Program-made: the position numbers and the translations under genes
Assembly: GCA_964057225.1 (NCBI GenBank)
Contig: OZ059897.1
Location: 9,238,001 to 9,302,000, forward strand
Length of the DNA stretch: 64,000 nt
Reading direction: 5' to 3'
Source of the DNA: Auanema rhodensis
Taxonomy: Eukaryota; Nematoda; Chromadorea; Rhabditida; Rhabditidae
Notes under the pieces: generated by a model
Databases searched by the model: none
What the model saw: only the letters and a program-made list of their open reading frames with translations
Told to the model about the DNA's origin: nothing
In this document: positions 35,969-49,029 of the stretch, piece after piece
Layout: each line of letters opens with the position of its first letter
How positions within the stretch are numbered: position 1 is the stretch's first letter

Positions 35969-38900
35969 ATGCCATTTAGTCCACCAATCGATTATGTTCA
36001 TCTAAGAAGTAATGAGAGTCATATGCAATTGATCTCGATGGACGGAAGTGAAACTCCTAGGTTGATCTCTTATCTTTATATTTTTAGTTATCTTCAAAAT
36101 AAAATTATATATTATTTCCTTTTTTGCTTTCAAGGTCATGAGCAAAAGTCGTTAATCATACTTTGCCTTGAAAAAGAAATTTTCTAAATACAATGAAAGT
36201 GTACAAGCAAAAAGTGAAATGTGTGCAGTGCACAATAAGAAAATATTCTTTCTTAAATTATCATAATTTTATGTGTTATATGCTCCTATATGTTCAATTT
36301 TTATAGAACATCGCCCTGTTTCAATGGACCGCCACCTCGAGAACCACCACCTAATGTGATATTTATTCCCGGCAAGGTAAACGATCTTGATTTTATCTTC
36401 AATCTACATCTGAAAAAAAGCTGGAACTATAACTAGAGAATGAGTCAAAACACGAAAAAAAACTGTTTTTCCTTCTTATAACTGCATATTCTGTTAGAAA
36501 TTTTAAGCAAGAACCATGTACTACCCAAATACCTTGGGCAACATGTTTCAACTAAACTTGTTGAAAATTTGATTGTTTGTTTATCTTTTTACCGTGACAA
36601 AAATGAATTTAGTTATTGTTTCTCAACTATTTTTTCCTTCCTTTTGTTTTCTTTGGATTAAAAACAATTCATTTTCAATAAGCAGTTTGAGCTCCAAACA
36701 TCGGTCCCACGTTTAGGCACTTCATTAACCTTTCTTCTCTCTCATAATTATGCTCAAGACCTGTTCAAAGTAGTTTCGAATAGCTATGTAAAAATGTTTG
36801 CTGTTTGTTCGCATCAAACAGCCATTTTTAGAAATTTAAATAATCAAATTGGATTCGTTCCAAATCTGTTTGTGTCATGTCGCTTCCACAATTCGTCTAC
36901 GTGATTCTACAATGTTTCGCTTCATCTTTGTCCGTTCTTCTTCTGCTTTAACGTCTTCGTCTTTTCCCACTCCACCCCATTGCTTCATTTCTTCCGACCT
37001 CACTATCCTCTCTCCACCCTTTTTCACTCTGTCTTTTCCGGCATATTCTACCAGCCTGTCCGCCCCTTTTCAGTGTTTCAAATCTGCCTGACTTCCCTTC
37101 GGTAGAGCCCTGATTCTACCAATCCGCTTTTTTCGTTCCAACTTGCTATTCGACATCAATTGCAGTCAAAAATATGGATGAGAAATCGAAAAAGGTTAGA
37201 ATTATGATTTCTTTTCAAATAGATATTCACTATATGTTAATATTCTTCACTAATAATAGCAACATAACGCTAATGATGAGCACATTTTGTACATAAAGGA
37301 TCATCTTTCGTCTTAAACTTTTCATTCCTTTCTTCCTTCATTTCACCTCACCTCCCTCCCCTTTTCATTTCGTATTCGTCATTTTGTCATTTATTCAGCA
37401 ATCTCATTGTTTAGAAACTTATTCCGAACTTCATAGATTTTCTCAAATTTTCATTAAAGCACGTGATACATAAACTTCTGCTTCAATACTCTTCTTTATT
37501 AACATATTGGTGTCGTTCACATCAAATGCACTCCTCACCTTCATATTCAGAAACGGCAATGAACGGTTGATACGGCGAACATAAACATTGTTTTTTGTAT
37601 TTTTTTTTAAAAATTCATGATTTCAAATATTCTTATCCTTGTTTTTACCTTCTATTCTAGTTTTATGTTAATCCCTTGGTTGGTTTAACGTTATAAACGA
37701 TATTGATATCAATTCATATTGTTTAGCTGATCACTGTTCTTGGATATATTGGCTTATTGCTCAGCACTATAGTTTTATTTCATCTCGTATTACAAGCCAA
37801 ATTGCTAAAATTTTAAACTTAATATTCTTTTCCAAATCTTCTTCTTGTCATAATCTAAACTTTCCTGATTTGAAAGTGCAAAAAGCTGTAATTGAATGTT
37901 TTATTTTTGAACCATTTTACTAAAGCCGAGAGTTTAACACAATCTAGAAGTGGAACATGACTCAAACTGCACTACATGTGAGTTAGATGCGGAAATTACT
38001 TAACAAACTGCAAAACGCATCCGAAAATCAGTGTTATACACTGAAATTTCATTCATTCTTTTATGCAACTCCAATATTTTCATGTTCAGGGAACTGCAAG
38101 ATGGTGGCGCAATCGTACAACGTTGGAAAAAGTTCTTCTACCAGCTTTTTTTCTTCTTTTGATACTTTCCATTATACTGGTGGTTGTGATTCTGACTTTG
38201 GATGGACGAAGAGGCAATTATTTCTTTTTGAAATTAAAAAAAAAACTGTAAAGCTGATGTCAAAGAGAAGAGACACAAGATGAACTCTTAAAATAAAATC
38301 AAAAGCATCATGGAATATCGAATGTGTATATTTAGGATCTGATCTTAATGTCACTGCAACTACTCCACATAGTTCGTCTATTTCAACAATTAATTTGTCT
38401 ACAACGACGTCTGCTACAGATAGTTTGCCGTCAACTACTGTCGTAACTGAAATTGAACCTACAGTTGAAATATGTACTACGCCAGGATGTGTTCGTGCAG
38501 CTAATAATCTGGTATGTCATCAAAGAGGGAAAAATCATACATCAGTTTTCTTTATTTGTTAAATTTATGTTTTTTTTTTAGTTGAATGCTATGAACCAGT
38601 CTGCTAACCCCTGTGAAGACTTTTACGAGTTTGCCTGTGGAGCCTGGAATGCCAATAATCCTATTCCGGACGACATGCCCGCTTCCGGAACGTTTTCCAG
38701 TGTACGTGAACAAGTTCGATTACAGTTGAGAGGTAAACAAACGGCTTAGCGGAGAGTTTCGAGGTCATTGGTACTTTTTCAGTCCTGCTTGAACAAGAGG
38801 TGATCTCACCATCAAATTCAATTAATATGGCCAGAGCTTCATATAAAACATGCATGAATAAAACACAATTGGATGAATTGAAATCATCGTAATCCATTAC

Positions 38901-41601
38901 TTTGCAGGAATGTTCAAATTCTATATTTTCTTTTTTTCAGGCCTTTGATCGAGTCATTGAAAGTTTTAGGCAATTGGCCAATCCTTCAAACTCAAAAATG
39001 GAATGACGAAAATTTTTCTTTGACAGGTAATTTAACATAATAATTTGAGAAACCATTATTTAATATGTTTCAATTTCAGATTTATTGGCACGAGTGAGAC
39101 GTTACGAAGGTGCTGATGTGTTTTTCCAAGTTTATGTGTATGGAGATGCTAAAAGAACTACAAAAAATGTTCTTTATGTAATATCTAATAAAACAAAAGT
39201 CTTATAGGGGAATCATAATTGATATTTTAGATTGATCAGGGCACTTTGACATTAGGTCGTGGTTCTCGTGATTACTATCTGAACAATACCTTATTCGCTA
39301 ACCATGTGGATGCCTATCGCCAATATATGTTAGAAGTAATCCAATAATTTTTTTTGAAACATTCTGATGAAACATCATTTGCAGGGCTTGAAATTGCTTT
39401 TAGCCGATACGAATATTATAAGAAACGATATGAGCTTGCTTTCAGATATCAATGAGATTATTCAATTTGAAACAGAATTGGCCAAAGTATTATATAAACT
39501 TGCAAATATTCTAAAATTTATTTTTTGCATTACAGATAACAGTACCAGAAGACGAACGAAGGAATAATACAAGAATGTATAACAAGCGAACGCTCAAAGA
39601 TCTTTCAGAATATTTGCCACAGGTTTCTTTTCAACCATTTTCAAGAAAATATAGGCATATACATATATGAAAGGAATGTGCGATTTTATTTGTTCGGAAT
39701 TTGTTGATTCATAAAAGAAAATTTTGAAGAAACGGAAGTGAATTTTGAAGAAAACTTTGCTAAATCAGATAATTTTAAATATTCAATTCTACAGGTTGAC
39801 TGGGTAGCATACTTTACAACAATATCTCCAAATGACATAGCTCATTTATTTAATAATGATACAGAAATTATTGTGTGTGAAGTTGAATTCTTATCCAAGG
39901 TATTAATTATTATAATGTTATTTATTTATTAAAATGAAAAATTCATTAATAGGTTTCTGAATTGATCAAAAATACAAGACCTGAACTATTGGTCAACTAT
40001 ATTTTATGGAAAGTTGTTCAAACTAATGTTCGTTATTTGGATGAACGTTTCGATGATATCAAACAAGTTTGCTCTTTTTTCAACAGCCTATCCTCAAAAT
40101 ATGCTAATTTTAGGATTTTGTTCGTGTTATGACTGGCCAGATGCAAAGATCTCCGCGGTGGAAGGACTGTGCACAGGTTCCAAGTACTATTCTACCACAA
40201 GCTGCTGGAGCCATTTATGTCAATGCTCACTTCGCTTCTGAAGATAAAAAGGAAGCCATGGTTTGAAACTTCAAAGCTAGAAAAAAATTTATTACGTCAT
40301 TTACAGGCCATGATTGAGCTTTTAAGATCATCATTCACTGAATTAGTTAGAACAAGTGATTGGATGGATGAGGACACAAAGGTTATTGCTGTTGAAAAGG
40401 TATATAATATTTGGTGGAGAGATATGAAGTGGGAAACATATTCCAGGCTAATTCTATGATCAATCACATTGGTTACCCTGAGATTGTAAAAGATAATGCT
40501 AAGTTGGACAAAGAATACGCTGAAGTAGTAAATAACAACTTTTCATAAGCATATTCTAATATTTCAGCTGGAAATTCTACCAACTGATACATATTATTCT
40601 CTAATGCAGAAAGCTGTGTTCTGGATGCAGAATAAAGAGATGAGGAAGCTACTGAAGGAATTTGATCGAAAAGAGTTTGATATCTCACCAGCAGTTGTTA
40701 ACGCATTTTACGCTCCTGAACGTAACGCTATATGTAAGCTTTTGCTGTATTCTTGGAAACTCTTAAAGCAGCCTCGGGAGTATATGTTAATTATTCGAAA
40801 AATATATTTGCAGCATTTCCTGCTGGAATTCTGCAGCCTCCATTCTTTAGCGGATCATTCCCTAAGGCTATCAATTATGGAGCTATGGGTGCTGTAATTG
40901 GGCATGAGATTACTCATGGATTTGATGATCAAGGTAACTCCATATTTATTAAAGATAATTTATTTAAAAATTATTAAAATTCAGGAAGTCAATACGATAA
41001 AACAGGAAATCTTGAAAATTGGTGGAGCGCAACGTCTATGGCAGCATTCAATGAGAGAAAACAATGTATTGTTGATCAGTACAGTAATTACGTCGTCCCT
41101 AAAACAACATACAGGGTATATTGTATTAATTGAAATAGTTATATATACACATATTTAATTCCAGGTTAATGGAAAACTAACTCAGGGCGAGAATATTGCA
41201 GACAATGGTGGATTGAAAGAAGCTTATCATGTTGGTTTTTTCTAAGTAAACAAGTTTTGATATGCAAAAATATATTCAGGCTTATCAAACTTATGTCAAA
41301 ACAAATGGAGAGGAAAAAAGATTACCAGGACTAGAGCAATATTCCAATAATCAAATATTTTTCTTAAGCTACGCTCATGTAATATTTTGACTTTTATTAA
41401 GATTTTTCAATTAAAAAAATTTAGTTCTGGTGTGGACAGAAGAAAGATGCTGCTGCTATGCAACAAGTTCTGACTGATGAACATTCTCCTGAAATTTTCC
41501 GAGTAAAAGGCGTTCTTTCAAACTTGGCGCAATTTTCCGAAGCTTATAGCTGTCCACAAGGTAGTGCTTTCAATCCAGAAAAGAAATGTGTAGTCTGGTA
41601 A
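35969..41601 (+). CDS. Neprilysin-like zinc metallopeptidase (family M13), type II membrane protein
   Basis: More than twenty exons, roughly 760 residues. The first are 35969-36060, 36307-36376, 38090-38213, 38336-38511, 38582-38732, 38783-38888, 38941-39026 and 39080-39177. A short N-terminal cytosolic part is followed by a single membrane anchor ([20 protein letters not shown]), a Ser/Thr-rich stalk and the M13 ectodomain ([14 protein letters not shown]). All catalytic signatures are present: NAFY, HEITH zinc site in [19 protein letters not shown] and the C-terminal CxxW (CVVW). The enzyme should therefore be active on extracellular peptides such as neuropeptides; nematodes have many nep paralogues, so no symbol is assigned. 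A 1.7-kb intron separates exons 2 and 3. The intron after the anchor exon seems to use a GC donor (38214). The stop is at 41599-41601. Confidence 0.92.
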
Positions 41602-42397
41602 TTTTGCTTTTCATCAATTAAGTCCACGGCCCCTCACAGCTCAGTTCAGATCTGTGTATTTTGTTGTCAGATATTTATTAAGTGAATTTTTAAATGATTT
41701 ATTAAACTGATGAAATGAATTGGGCAGACTAGTTTCATTTCTTCGTTATTAACTCTTGTTTCTTCTTTTTTTTTTCAAATCTACTTCTGTTTATATTAAT
41801 CATCTTGAAAATTTGTTGAATATCATTCCATTGTAGTCCTAATTACTACTAAGCAAATTTCATTACAATTGTATTCATAAAAAAATTTATATATATATAT
41901 ATACTTACCTATATTCATGTATATGTATTTGTTTATCATTAGAAGATTTCTACATTGATAATCCGCTTAACCCTCACCTTCCCCGGTTACCTGCCACGTG
42001 TATGAAAACTGGCCTTCCTTACTTCAAAACTGACTCGAAAATTCAGTTTTAAATGTGAAATTTTGGTTGTCCATATCGTGCGAACCAACCTAAACAACCA
42101 TATCTCGAATATATGTCAGTGTAGTTTTCATAATATGTATAATAGTGAAGAGGAGCATAAATATTTGGTTTGGAATTGTTTTTAATACAAATATTTTTAT
42201 TCATATCTATTTGTTTCTTTCATTACTTGTGTGCAACCGTTCACCGCGAATTACGATTAAGCAATGAAAATCACAATAAACAAATTGATATATGCAACTA
42301 CAGTAAATAAAAAATAAAATAATAATTTTACTTGAAAGATTGTTATTTAAGTTTTAAATGTTGTGCATGAAAATAAAAACATATTATACATATATGA
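41602..42397. other. Intergenic DNA between the peptidase and aquaporin genes
   Basis: AT-rich, with a TA run near 41890 and a small GC-richer patch near 41960-42010. No gene was seen. The two flanking genes are tandem but about 0.9 kb apart, too far for a typical operon. Confidence 0.6.
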
Positions 42398-42520
42398 ATG
42401 TATGATGATGACATTACTTCTTCTCATATCTCCGGAAAATGCCACATAGTGCTTCATCGTCATGGCAACGCATATAAGTCCTTAAGACCGTCATTGCCAG
42501 GTCAAGCTTTGACATACAAG

Positions 42521-43565
42521 ATGGCTTTACTCAAAAACGCTGACTTTAATATTTATAATAATGTTATTCGTACATTTCTATCTGAATTAGTTGGAACTAC
42601 AATATTTGTTTTTTTAAGTACGGTATTTTAAGTTTAGAATTTGATTTTAAATTTAAATTTTCTTCTTGATATTAACTTTTCAGCCTCATTGAGCTATTCA
42701 CCTTACGATCACGGTCCTGCATTATTTCCTATTTTATCTGGGTTATCTTTACTTGTAGCACAACTGTGTTATTATCATATTAGTGGAGCCTACTATAACC
42801 CAGGTTTTTTATAAGCTTTATTTTCTGCACTAAATTATCTTTTAAATATTTAAATGAAATATTCTAGTAATTACAATTAGCCGATTCGTGCATGGCAACC
42901 TTCCGGTTTACTCTGTTGTGTGTTATGTTGCTGCTCAGATTTTAGGAGGATTCTTCGGTGCTGTGCTATTCAGATCTATTGTTTCCTATTTTGTATTCAA
43001 AGATTCATTTTTACCAAATGCTATCATGACGTACAATCATATAGAAAAAGTTTCGCGATTACAGGTTCTATTGATGAATGTTCTTTTTATGTTTGAAATA
43101 TTATCATTTAGGCTTTCATATTAGAAGCAATCTGCACTAGTATATTATGCACAGTCAGGCATAATTTAGATCAAGAAAAGGCTAGTAGTAAAATAGAGAC
43201 TCAATGGGTTATTCCTATCGTATGGGTAAGCTAAAGAAACTGAAACTTGCTTGAGATACCTTCCAATTACAGACATCTGTCACTGCCATTTGCCAGCCGT
43301 TGATAGGGCAAGCTAACAATATCGCTTTAGTGTTTGGCCAAACGATAGTGTTTCATGTTTTCACGGAGCAGGATCAATATACTAATTTCCTATATTTGAA
43401 TATACTATCGGGCTTAGTTGCAATTCTGATTTTTTCAATAATTCAAAGGTATCTTCCAAAGATTTGTTCAACTGTTTCAAAAATATTCATTTCAGGACAC
43501 AAAAAGAATATGATGTTAGTGAAGTTACATTGCCGGCAACGAGAAATCAATTAGAAGCAGATTAA
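42521..43565 (+). CDS. Unorthodox aquaporin-family channel (MIP) with altered NPA boxes
   Basis: Exons: 42521-42617, 42684-42803, then from 42870, about 43115 and 43274, and the last about 43497-43565. The frame is also open upstream to an ATG at 42398; the ATG at 42521 (MALLKNADFN) was preferred as a family-like start just before the first membrane helix. Six hydrophobic segments are visible. The first half-helix motif reads HISGAYYNPVITISRF, so NPA is NPV. The second reads GQANNIALVFGQ, aligning with NPARSFGP, so NPA is NIA and the selectivity-filter Arg is Leu. The overall MIP pattern is clear (FLSELVGTTIFVFL, AQILGGFFGAVLF). It resembles unorthodox or superaquaporin-type members more than classic water channels; permeability cannot be predicted. 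It is convergent with the CIP2A-like gene, with 290 bases between stops. Confidence 0.85.
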
Positions 43566-43855
43566 ACAAATTAAAACTCTTTGATTATTAAAACAATATA
43601 GATTTATTATCTTGAAGTGAAATATATTAATATTTGATATTGAAAAGTTGAACCCGTTAAGTGATCATAAACGGAAAATAAAGAAATTAGTAGATGAATT
43701 GCCTTATAATATGAAGTAGAATAGTACAAGAAGAAAAGCTTAGCACAAGATATTTGAGTCATATCACATATTAAAAAATGAATTATGTATTAGAGATTAA
43801 AAATTCGAGCGATATAAATTACTAAAAATTAGAAACTTTTATAAACTTTTATAAA

Positions 43856-46800
43856 CTAATCATAGCCTCCGGCGAGACGGAGCATATCCTCTCTCAATTT
43901 CTTCATTTTTTCTAAATCTTGAGCTGTCTTCTGCCCATGCGATTTTATGGAATCCAACTATAATATTACAATTTTAGGAAAGACAATTTTTATAGTTATA
44001 CCTCATCGGATAGCTCCTTACTTTCTTTCCGCCATTTTTCCAAGTCTTTATCATATTTGCGATTCAATGATAGAAGGTCTAATTTTAAATCTAAAATAAT
44101 CACTGAGAAATGGTTTAGTTTTGCTCAACATACGTTCAATAGACTTTGAAAGTAGATCAATCTCTTTTTCTTTGTCAAGTAAAGTCATCGAAGCCCTGCA
44201 ACATAAGCCGTAGAAAAAAACTATTAATTTATACAAACATTTCTAAACGTTTTTTCTGATCTTCAGCCTGTTTGCGAGCTTGCGTAACTAATTCTCTTTC
44301 CTCAGCAACTTGAACGTTTAATTCATCTTTCTCTTGGCGAGTTTTCATAATTCTGAAAGAGCAATTAATGTTCACAAGGGATAATAGTAGATCACTTACT
44401 CATCCATCATCTCTTTGACTCTGCGTTCCCCCGTAACTTTTGTTAAGTGAAGTTCTTCTTCCAAATTTTTGTTCTTGGTTGTCAGATTCTCTGTTTCTTC
44501 CACTAAACTACGGATTCGTACTATCTAAAAAGCAATGATATAAGAAGAAAATAGATGTTAACACATACATCTGTACCGCTCGAACTTCCTTTAGACTGAA
44601 CTCTAAATTGTTCAGTAGAAATCATAAAATTCTCTAGCTGATGAATTCGGGTCTAAAAAATAATAAGAATGCTACGAAATAAATGAGAGAACAACCTTCA
44701 TAACAGATCTTTGAATGTCATAAGCTTTTAACACATCTGACATTTTCGGGTCTTTCATCTAAAAGAAAGAATATAGCTGACTAACGAGAAAACAAAAGCG
44801 AAGGCCAGCAAGATGACATGAGCAAATAAGACTGTAACTGTTCCCAACCTCAAGGCCTAGACGAAGTTTATTAAGAATTTCATCAAGTGATCGAATCTTG
44901 TCAGGATTATACTGAGTGTTATCTAGATCCTGTTTCGAATCTGTACAATCCATCTGCTCCGGGGATACTCGTTCAGAATGTTTCGAAGAGTTTGCTATCC
45001 GATTAGCCACTATTTCCATTTGGTGTTGATTAGCGATAGTGCAAGATACTATCAAGTCACCCAGTCTAAAATGGGAGAATTCCAAACGAAACTGCTAGAA
45101 AGAATTATACAATTGAGTAGGAAATGCTTGAACTTGAGAGCAATGAGTGTAAAGAAGCAAAGCATCATGAACCATTTCGTGGTCTCCATTCGCAATAGCA
45201 TAAGCCATGAATGGAACTAATCTTTCATCCTAGACAAAGAAACATTTTTAGAGAAGTTTGAGAAAGTATTGAGACAAACCTTTAAAGAGTTCCAATATTG
45301 AATTTTATGCGGTTTTGAATGATCTTTTAATACAGCTAACAGCTTTATCAGATCTAATACAATAGAAATTCCATGAATACTAAAAACAATTTACTTTTTT
45401 TAAATATATTCATCCTTACCTCCAATCAGGAAGTGATTTAGCCCTTTGCGTCGGGGGTTTTGCCATCTGAACAACTATAGGATTTGTAAGAAGTTGGAAC
45501 TCAGCAATGTGTCCACATAGAGCAGCAGAAGCCAAGCTAAGAAGCTCAGCTCTAATATCTTCTTCGTGGGAACAAGCTAAGTATTATACGTTACTGTTTT
45601 TCCCATTATACTCAATTACCTTCAGCTAATCGAAGTCCTTCAACTATAAGTTTGCACTGAGCGTTAGCTTCATCTTCGCTGGTTATCACAGAAGTTTTCA
45701 AAGCGTTGGCTAGAAAAATGAAAAATGAATAAAAATTACAATTACTTTTAGAATACCAATTATAGAAATTACTTGATCCGGTGGCAAAAAAGAAGAAATC
45801 GGCCGATTTGAATCAACAATTTCCTAAATAAAGAAATTAACTATGCGATGAAAAACCAAAGAAAATTCGAACTTTACACAACAGGGTTAGTAACCTCATA
45901 GCCTTAATAGGAATAAGGGAATCAATTGCTGCTGAACCTGACATTCCTGCAGTTTTTAGAACAGCTAATACAGGAGTCGTTAAACGAGCTTCTGTTGGAG
46001 GAGATTTAATCTGTAATTTGAATTATTCATATATCATAATCAGAAATAACTTACAATAGCTAAGCATACGGGACTTTTCAATTGAGTCAATTTACAAAAT
46101 GACAGAAAGAGATCATAAATCTGAATATCGAGAAAACAATTTTGAAGAATATTAATATAAACTGACCTTAGTGCTTTCTTCTATTCTAGGATCTAAAGTT
46201 ACAAAAAGTTCTGCTATCCGTTGAATGCTGCTTTCGAAATAGGGATAATGCATCACATCTTTGCCTGTGGATGTTATAACAGGGACAGATGATAACTAAA
46301 ATAAAAAGATATCATAAAAATCATATCATCCAGTTACAGTTGGAGCATCCGATACAACAAGTCTTTTCAATAAATCAGAAGCAATTTGTCTGGTCATAAG
46401 ACAATCTCCATCACCCATAGCTACAACATTGAAAACACATTTGAAAGTCTCCGCGATATTTAGAGGACAAAAAACCTTAACACATAATTTGCAGAAGAAT
46501 AAGATTTGTTTGTTTAGTATAATGTACAATACGTACCATATCTCTGATTTTCTCATCTAAATAACCAACTAAGATCAAACATGATACTACGACAACTCGA
46601 GAGTCGTGAGATAATAGTTTAACAATCCGGCGACAAAATGCTTTAAATGAGGACTAAATTTATTCTTCCATTATTTCAGATAGTAAAACTAAACTTACTG
46701 AACGCTTGATTCGATTACAAACAGTTTTAGACCGAGAAGCTAAATTACACAAAATTGCGATACAATAAGGCATCCACTCCATTTCGTCTTCTCGATTTCT

Positions 46801-47523
46801 GAAATGAAATTATTTAAGTTTGCATTTTTTATTGCGTGCATACACTTCTGTCATCAAAAAAGAGATCAAGTCATTTGCCCAAATACCCAAGACTATCGTT
46901 TTCTCGTAGGTTAATACCTGTAAGAATCAGCACAAATAACAATATGAGAAAATTACCTGTAAAAGTCTGAGAATATCAATCATATTTTGAGGACCCAATT
47001 GCTCTTTCAAGGACCTCTTCAGACATTCAAATACTGGATTACACAATTCAAGATCAGCTGCCATATATCGTCTCAACCGAATATTATGCATAGCTAAATC
47101 AATTTTTACACTACAAAATTCGCCAACGAGATTTTTACCTATATTAAACAGAAGTCTATGCATCTTACTCCTGGTGGATGCAGAAGTTGTTGGTGACGAT
47201 AAAACCAAAAGCGCATTATTGAGAAGCTCCGCAACAGCAGGATTTGCAAGTGAGAGTCGAGCAGTAGGGTCAACTGAAGGAAGAGCCCGGAGCAAGCACT
47301 TTAAATATGAAAATCAATTTAGAATCACACTTTTTAGAAATAAAAAATATTAATTTTCCTAATTTACATGTTAGAATACATTAAACTCATTTAAACATAT
47401 GAAACATACAATTATGGCATCTTCGAACACAGTTGTGTTCCCTGCATTTGGATCAGCCACATACCGAGCTCCGGTGGTGACGGTCTTTCCAAGAAGACCA
47501 TCTAGTCCTGCAGGATATTGCAT
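43856..47523 (-). CDS. CIP2A-like protein: Armadillo-type N-terminus and coiled-coil C-terminus
   Basis: A minus-strand gene with about 20 short introns and a product of roughly 850-900 residues; human CIP2A is about 905. The N-terminal two thirds are helical-repeat sequence and the last third is a coiled coil (EERELVTQARKQAEDQKK). Recognition rests on collinear similarity to CIP2A from memory: an LLQxLTY motif, MPYCIAILCNLASRS, IVKLLSHDSRVVVVSCL, and NIAETFKCVFNVVAMGDGD followed by TRQIASDLLKRL. The junction segment DPKMSDVLKAYDI also resembles the start of the CIP2A coiled coil. CIP2A inhibits PP2A-B56 and acts with TOPBP1 in mitosis; those roles are from the vertebrate literature. The ATG at 47523 follows a TTTCAG, which may be a trans-splice acceptor. 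The terminus is LAGGYD. An Uso1/p115-like alternative was considered less likely. Confidence 0.75.
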
Positions 47524-47572
47524 AGACTGAAATTTCACATAGAGAAATGATCTGAGACAATCTATAGTTAAT

Positions 47573-48262
47573 TTTTCAAAACGGCAAACAAACTGGGAAT
47601 ATATGATGGAAAGTCCTGACTAATATGGGCGTAGCGAAATATTCACGCGCGAAACGATAGGAACAGCAAACATTACGGAATGTAAATGCCTTATGCAGAA
47701 AATTTTACGAAATCGATCTTAAATCACTAGAGCAACGATAAATGAGCAGCTGGGGGTACAAAAACTTTCATTTCGTGTAACAAGACAAAGTGTTACAAAT
47801 ATGGTAACGAAGGGAAAGCTTAGATGAAGAGTCTACTTGACATGAACAAACAAGAAACCTAGTAGGAAAACAAAGACCTTGGGATATAATGCATCGTACG
47901 CTATGTATTTGACTTCAACGGACAGCAGGTATCTACGTTTGGCTTAACAAATGCGTAAACAACATCCACCTAATAAAGCCGATTTAATAACTGAATCCTA
48001 CCAGGTGACCTCACCGGCAAAAATGCAGATTATCAGCATGACCAAATCTGGCCAATTGAGTGAGGGATATCTATTTTATTCACATTTGCTGAATCAATTT
48101 CAAAAAACTGTACAACTGCAAACTTCAATAGAAACAACCAACAGTTTCATGTAAAATTTTGATGTATACTACAACAATTAAAAAAAAAAGTAATATAATA
48201 AATGTATTGATAAATTACCCATATATTCTAATTGATAAAGTTGTTCGGTAAGTTTTGAAAAG
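47573..48262 (+). mobile_element. Degraded transposon-like patch (possible Tc1/mariner relic)
   Basis: An imperfect inverted repeat brackets the block: TTTTCAAAACGGCAAACAAAC near 47573-47593, and its rough complement GTTCGGTAAGTTTTGAAAAG near 48241-48260. Inside, + strand frames broken by many stops give peptide pieces reminiscent of a transposase helix-turn-helix (SFRVTRQSVTNMVTKGKL) and a later open piece at 47951-48154. No intact frame. It sits in the divergent intergenic space between the CIP2A-like gene and rsr-2. The assignment is tentative. Confidence 0.3.
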
Positions 48263-49029
48263 ATCAAGTAGATCCCTACATTAAGCTGGTATGGTAATTC
48301 TCTCTCACACTCAGGTTAAAATTTTATTTATTAATCCTGGCGCGCAAACTAGCGCCCTTTATGATTAAATCAAACCTTGTGCTTAATGTTGGTTAAATAT
48401 ACCATCTATAAGAGCATAATTTTAACCAAATCTAACTCATATCTTACACACATGTATATTTCGTTATTGTTTATGATCAAAATATTAATATGTGAATGTA
48501 TTCTTTTGACGAAATTATTAATTAATCATCAATTAAAATACAGTGAATAAATTCGAAATCTGATCTTACCAAATATTTAAATACCCAATTCCTGATTATA
48601 GGGATAAGATTCTCTATTATTTTACATACAACCGATCATCATATCTTTGTTGTTTTGAATGAAACGTCTAATTTTTTCATAATTCCCGAACTGTGGGCTT
48701 TGCAGTTGCACATATTTTTACTTAATTTTGAAATACAAATATTTTATTTTGGCGTTTGTATAATGGTTCCATTTGCTCAAAACCTATATTATTATTTTTT
48801 ACAAAGTTATAAAACTTTATTTTATTATTTACTTCTTATTGCATTTCTTTTTTTATCGTTAATTTCTAGGTTTTTTTTAAATGAACTGTTCACTTCTTTT
48901 ATTCTTCAGTTCAATTTATTATTATATACATACTAGATTTTATATGTACTTCCTTTTTGGCTTTTAATTGAAATACAAAAAAGGATAATCCTGCTATTAT
49001 TCAAGTCTTTGTTGCAGAAATCTTTTAAA
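48263..49029. other. Intergenic DNA upstream of rsr-2
   Basis: Very AT-rich. The 93-codon frame at 48655-48936 is almost entirely Phe, Leu, Tyr and Ile and is considered chance. No gene was seen. Confidence 0.6.

Noticed and set aside
43856-47523. Uso1/p115 vesicle tether as the identity of the Armadillo/coiled-coil gene
   Set aside because: The domain order fits both, but the specific motifs (MGDGD then TRQIASDLL, the VVVV block, the linker before the coiled coil) align with CIP2A.
47951-48154. 67-codon frame considered as a small gene
   Set aside because: It is flanked by frames with many stops and lies within the inverted-repeat patch, so it is better explained as part of a decayed element.
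48655-48936. 93-codon hydrophobic frame
   Set aside because: Almost only Phe, Leu, Tyr and Ile from T-rich DNA. There are no transmembrane-protein family features and no splice context.
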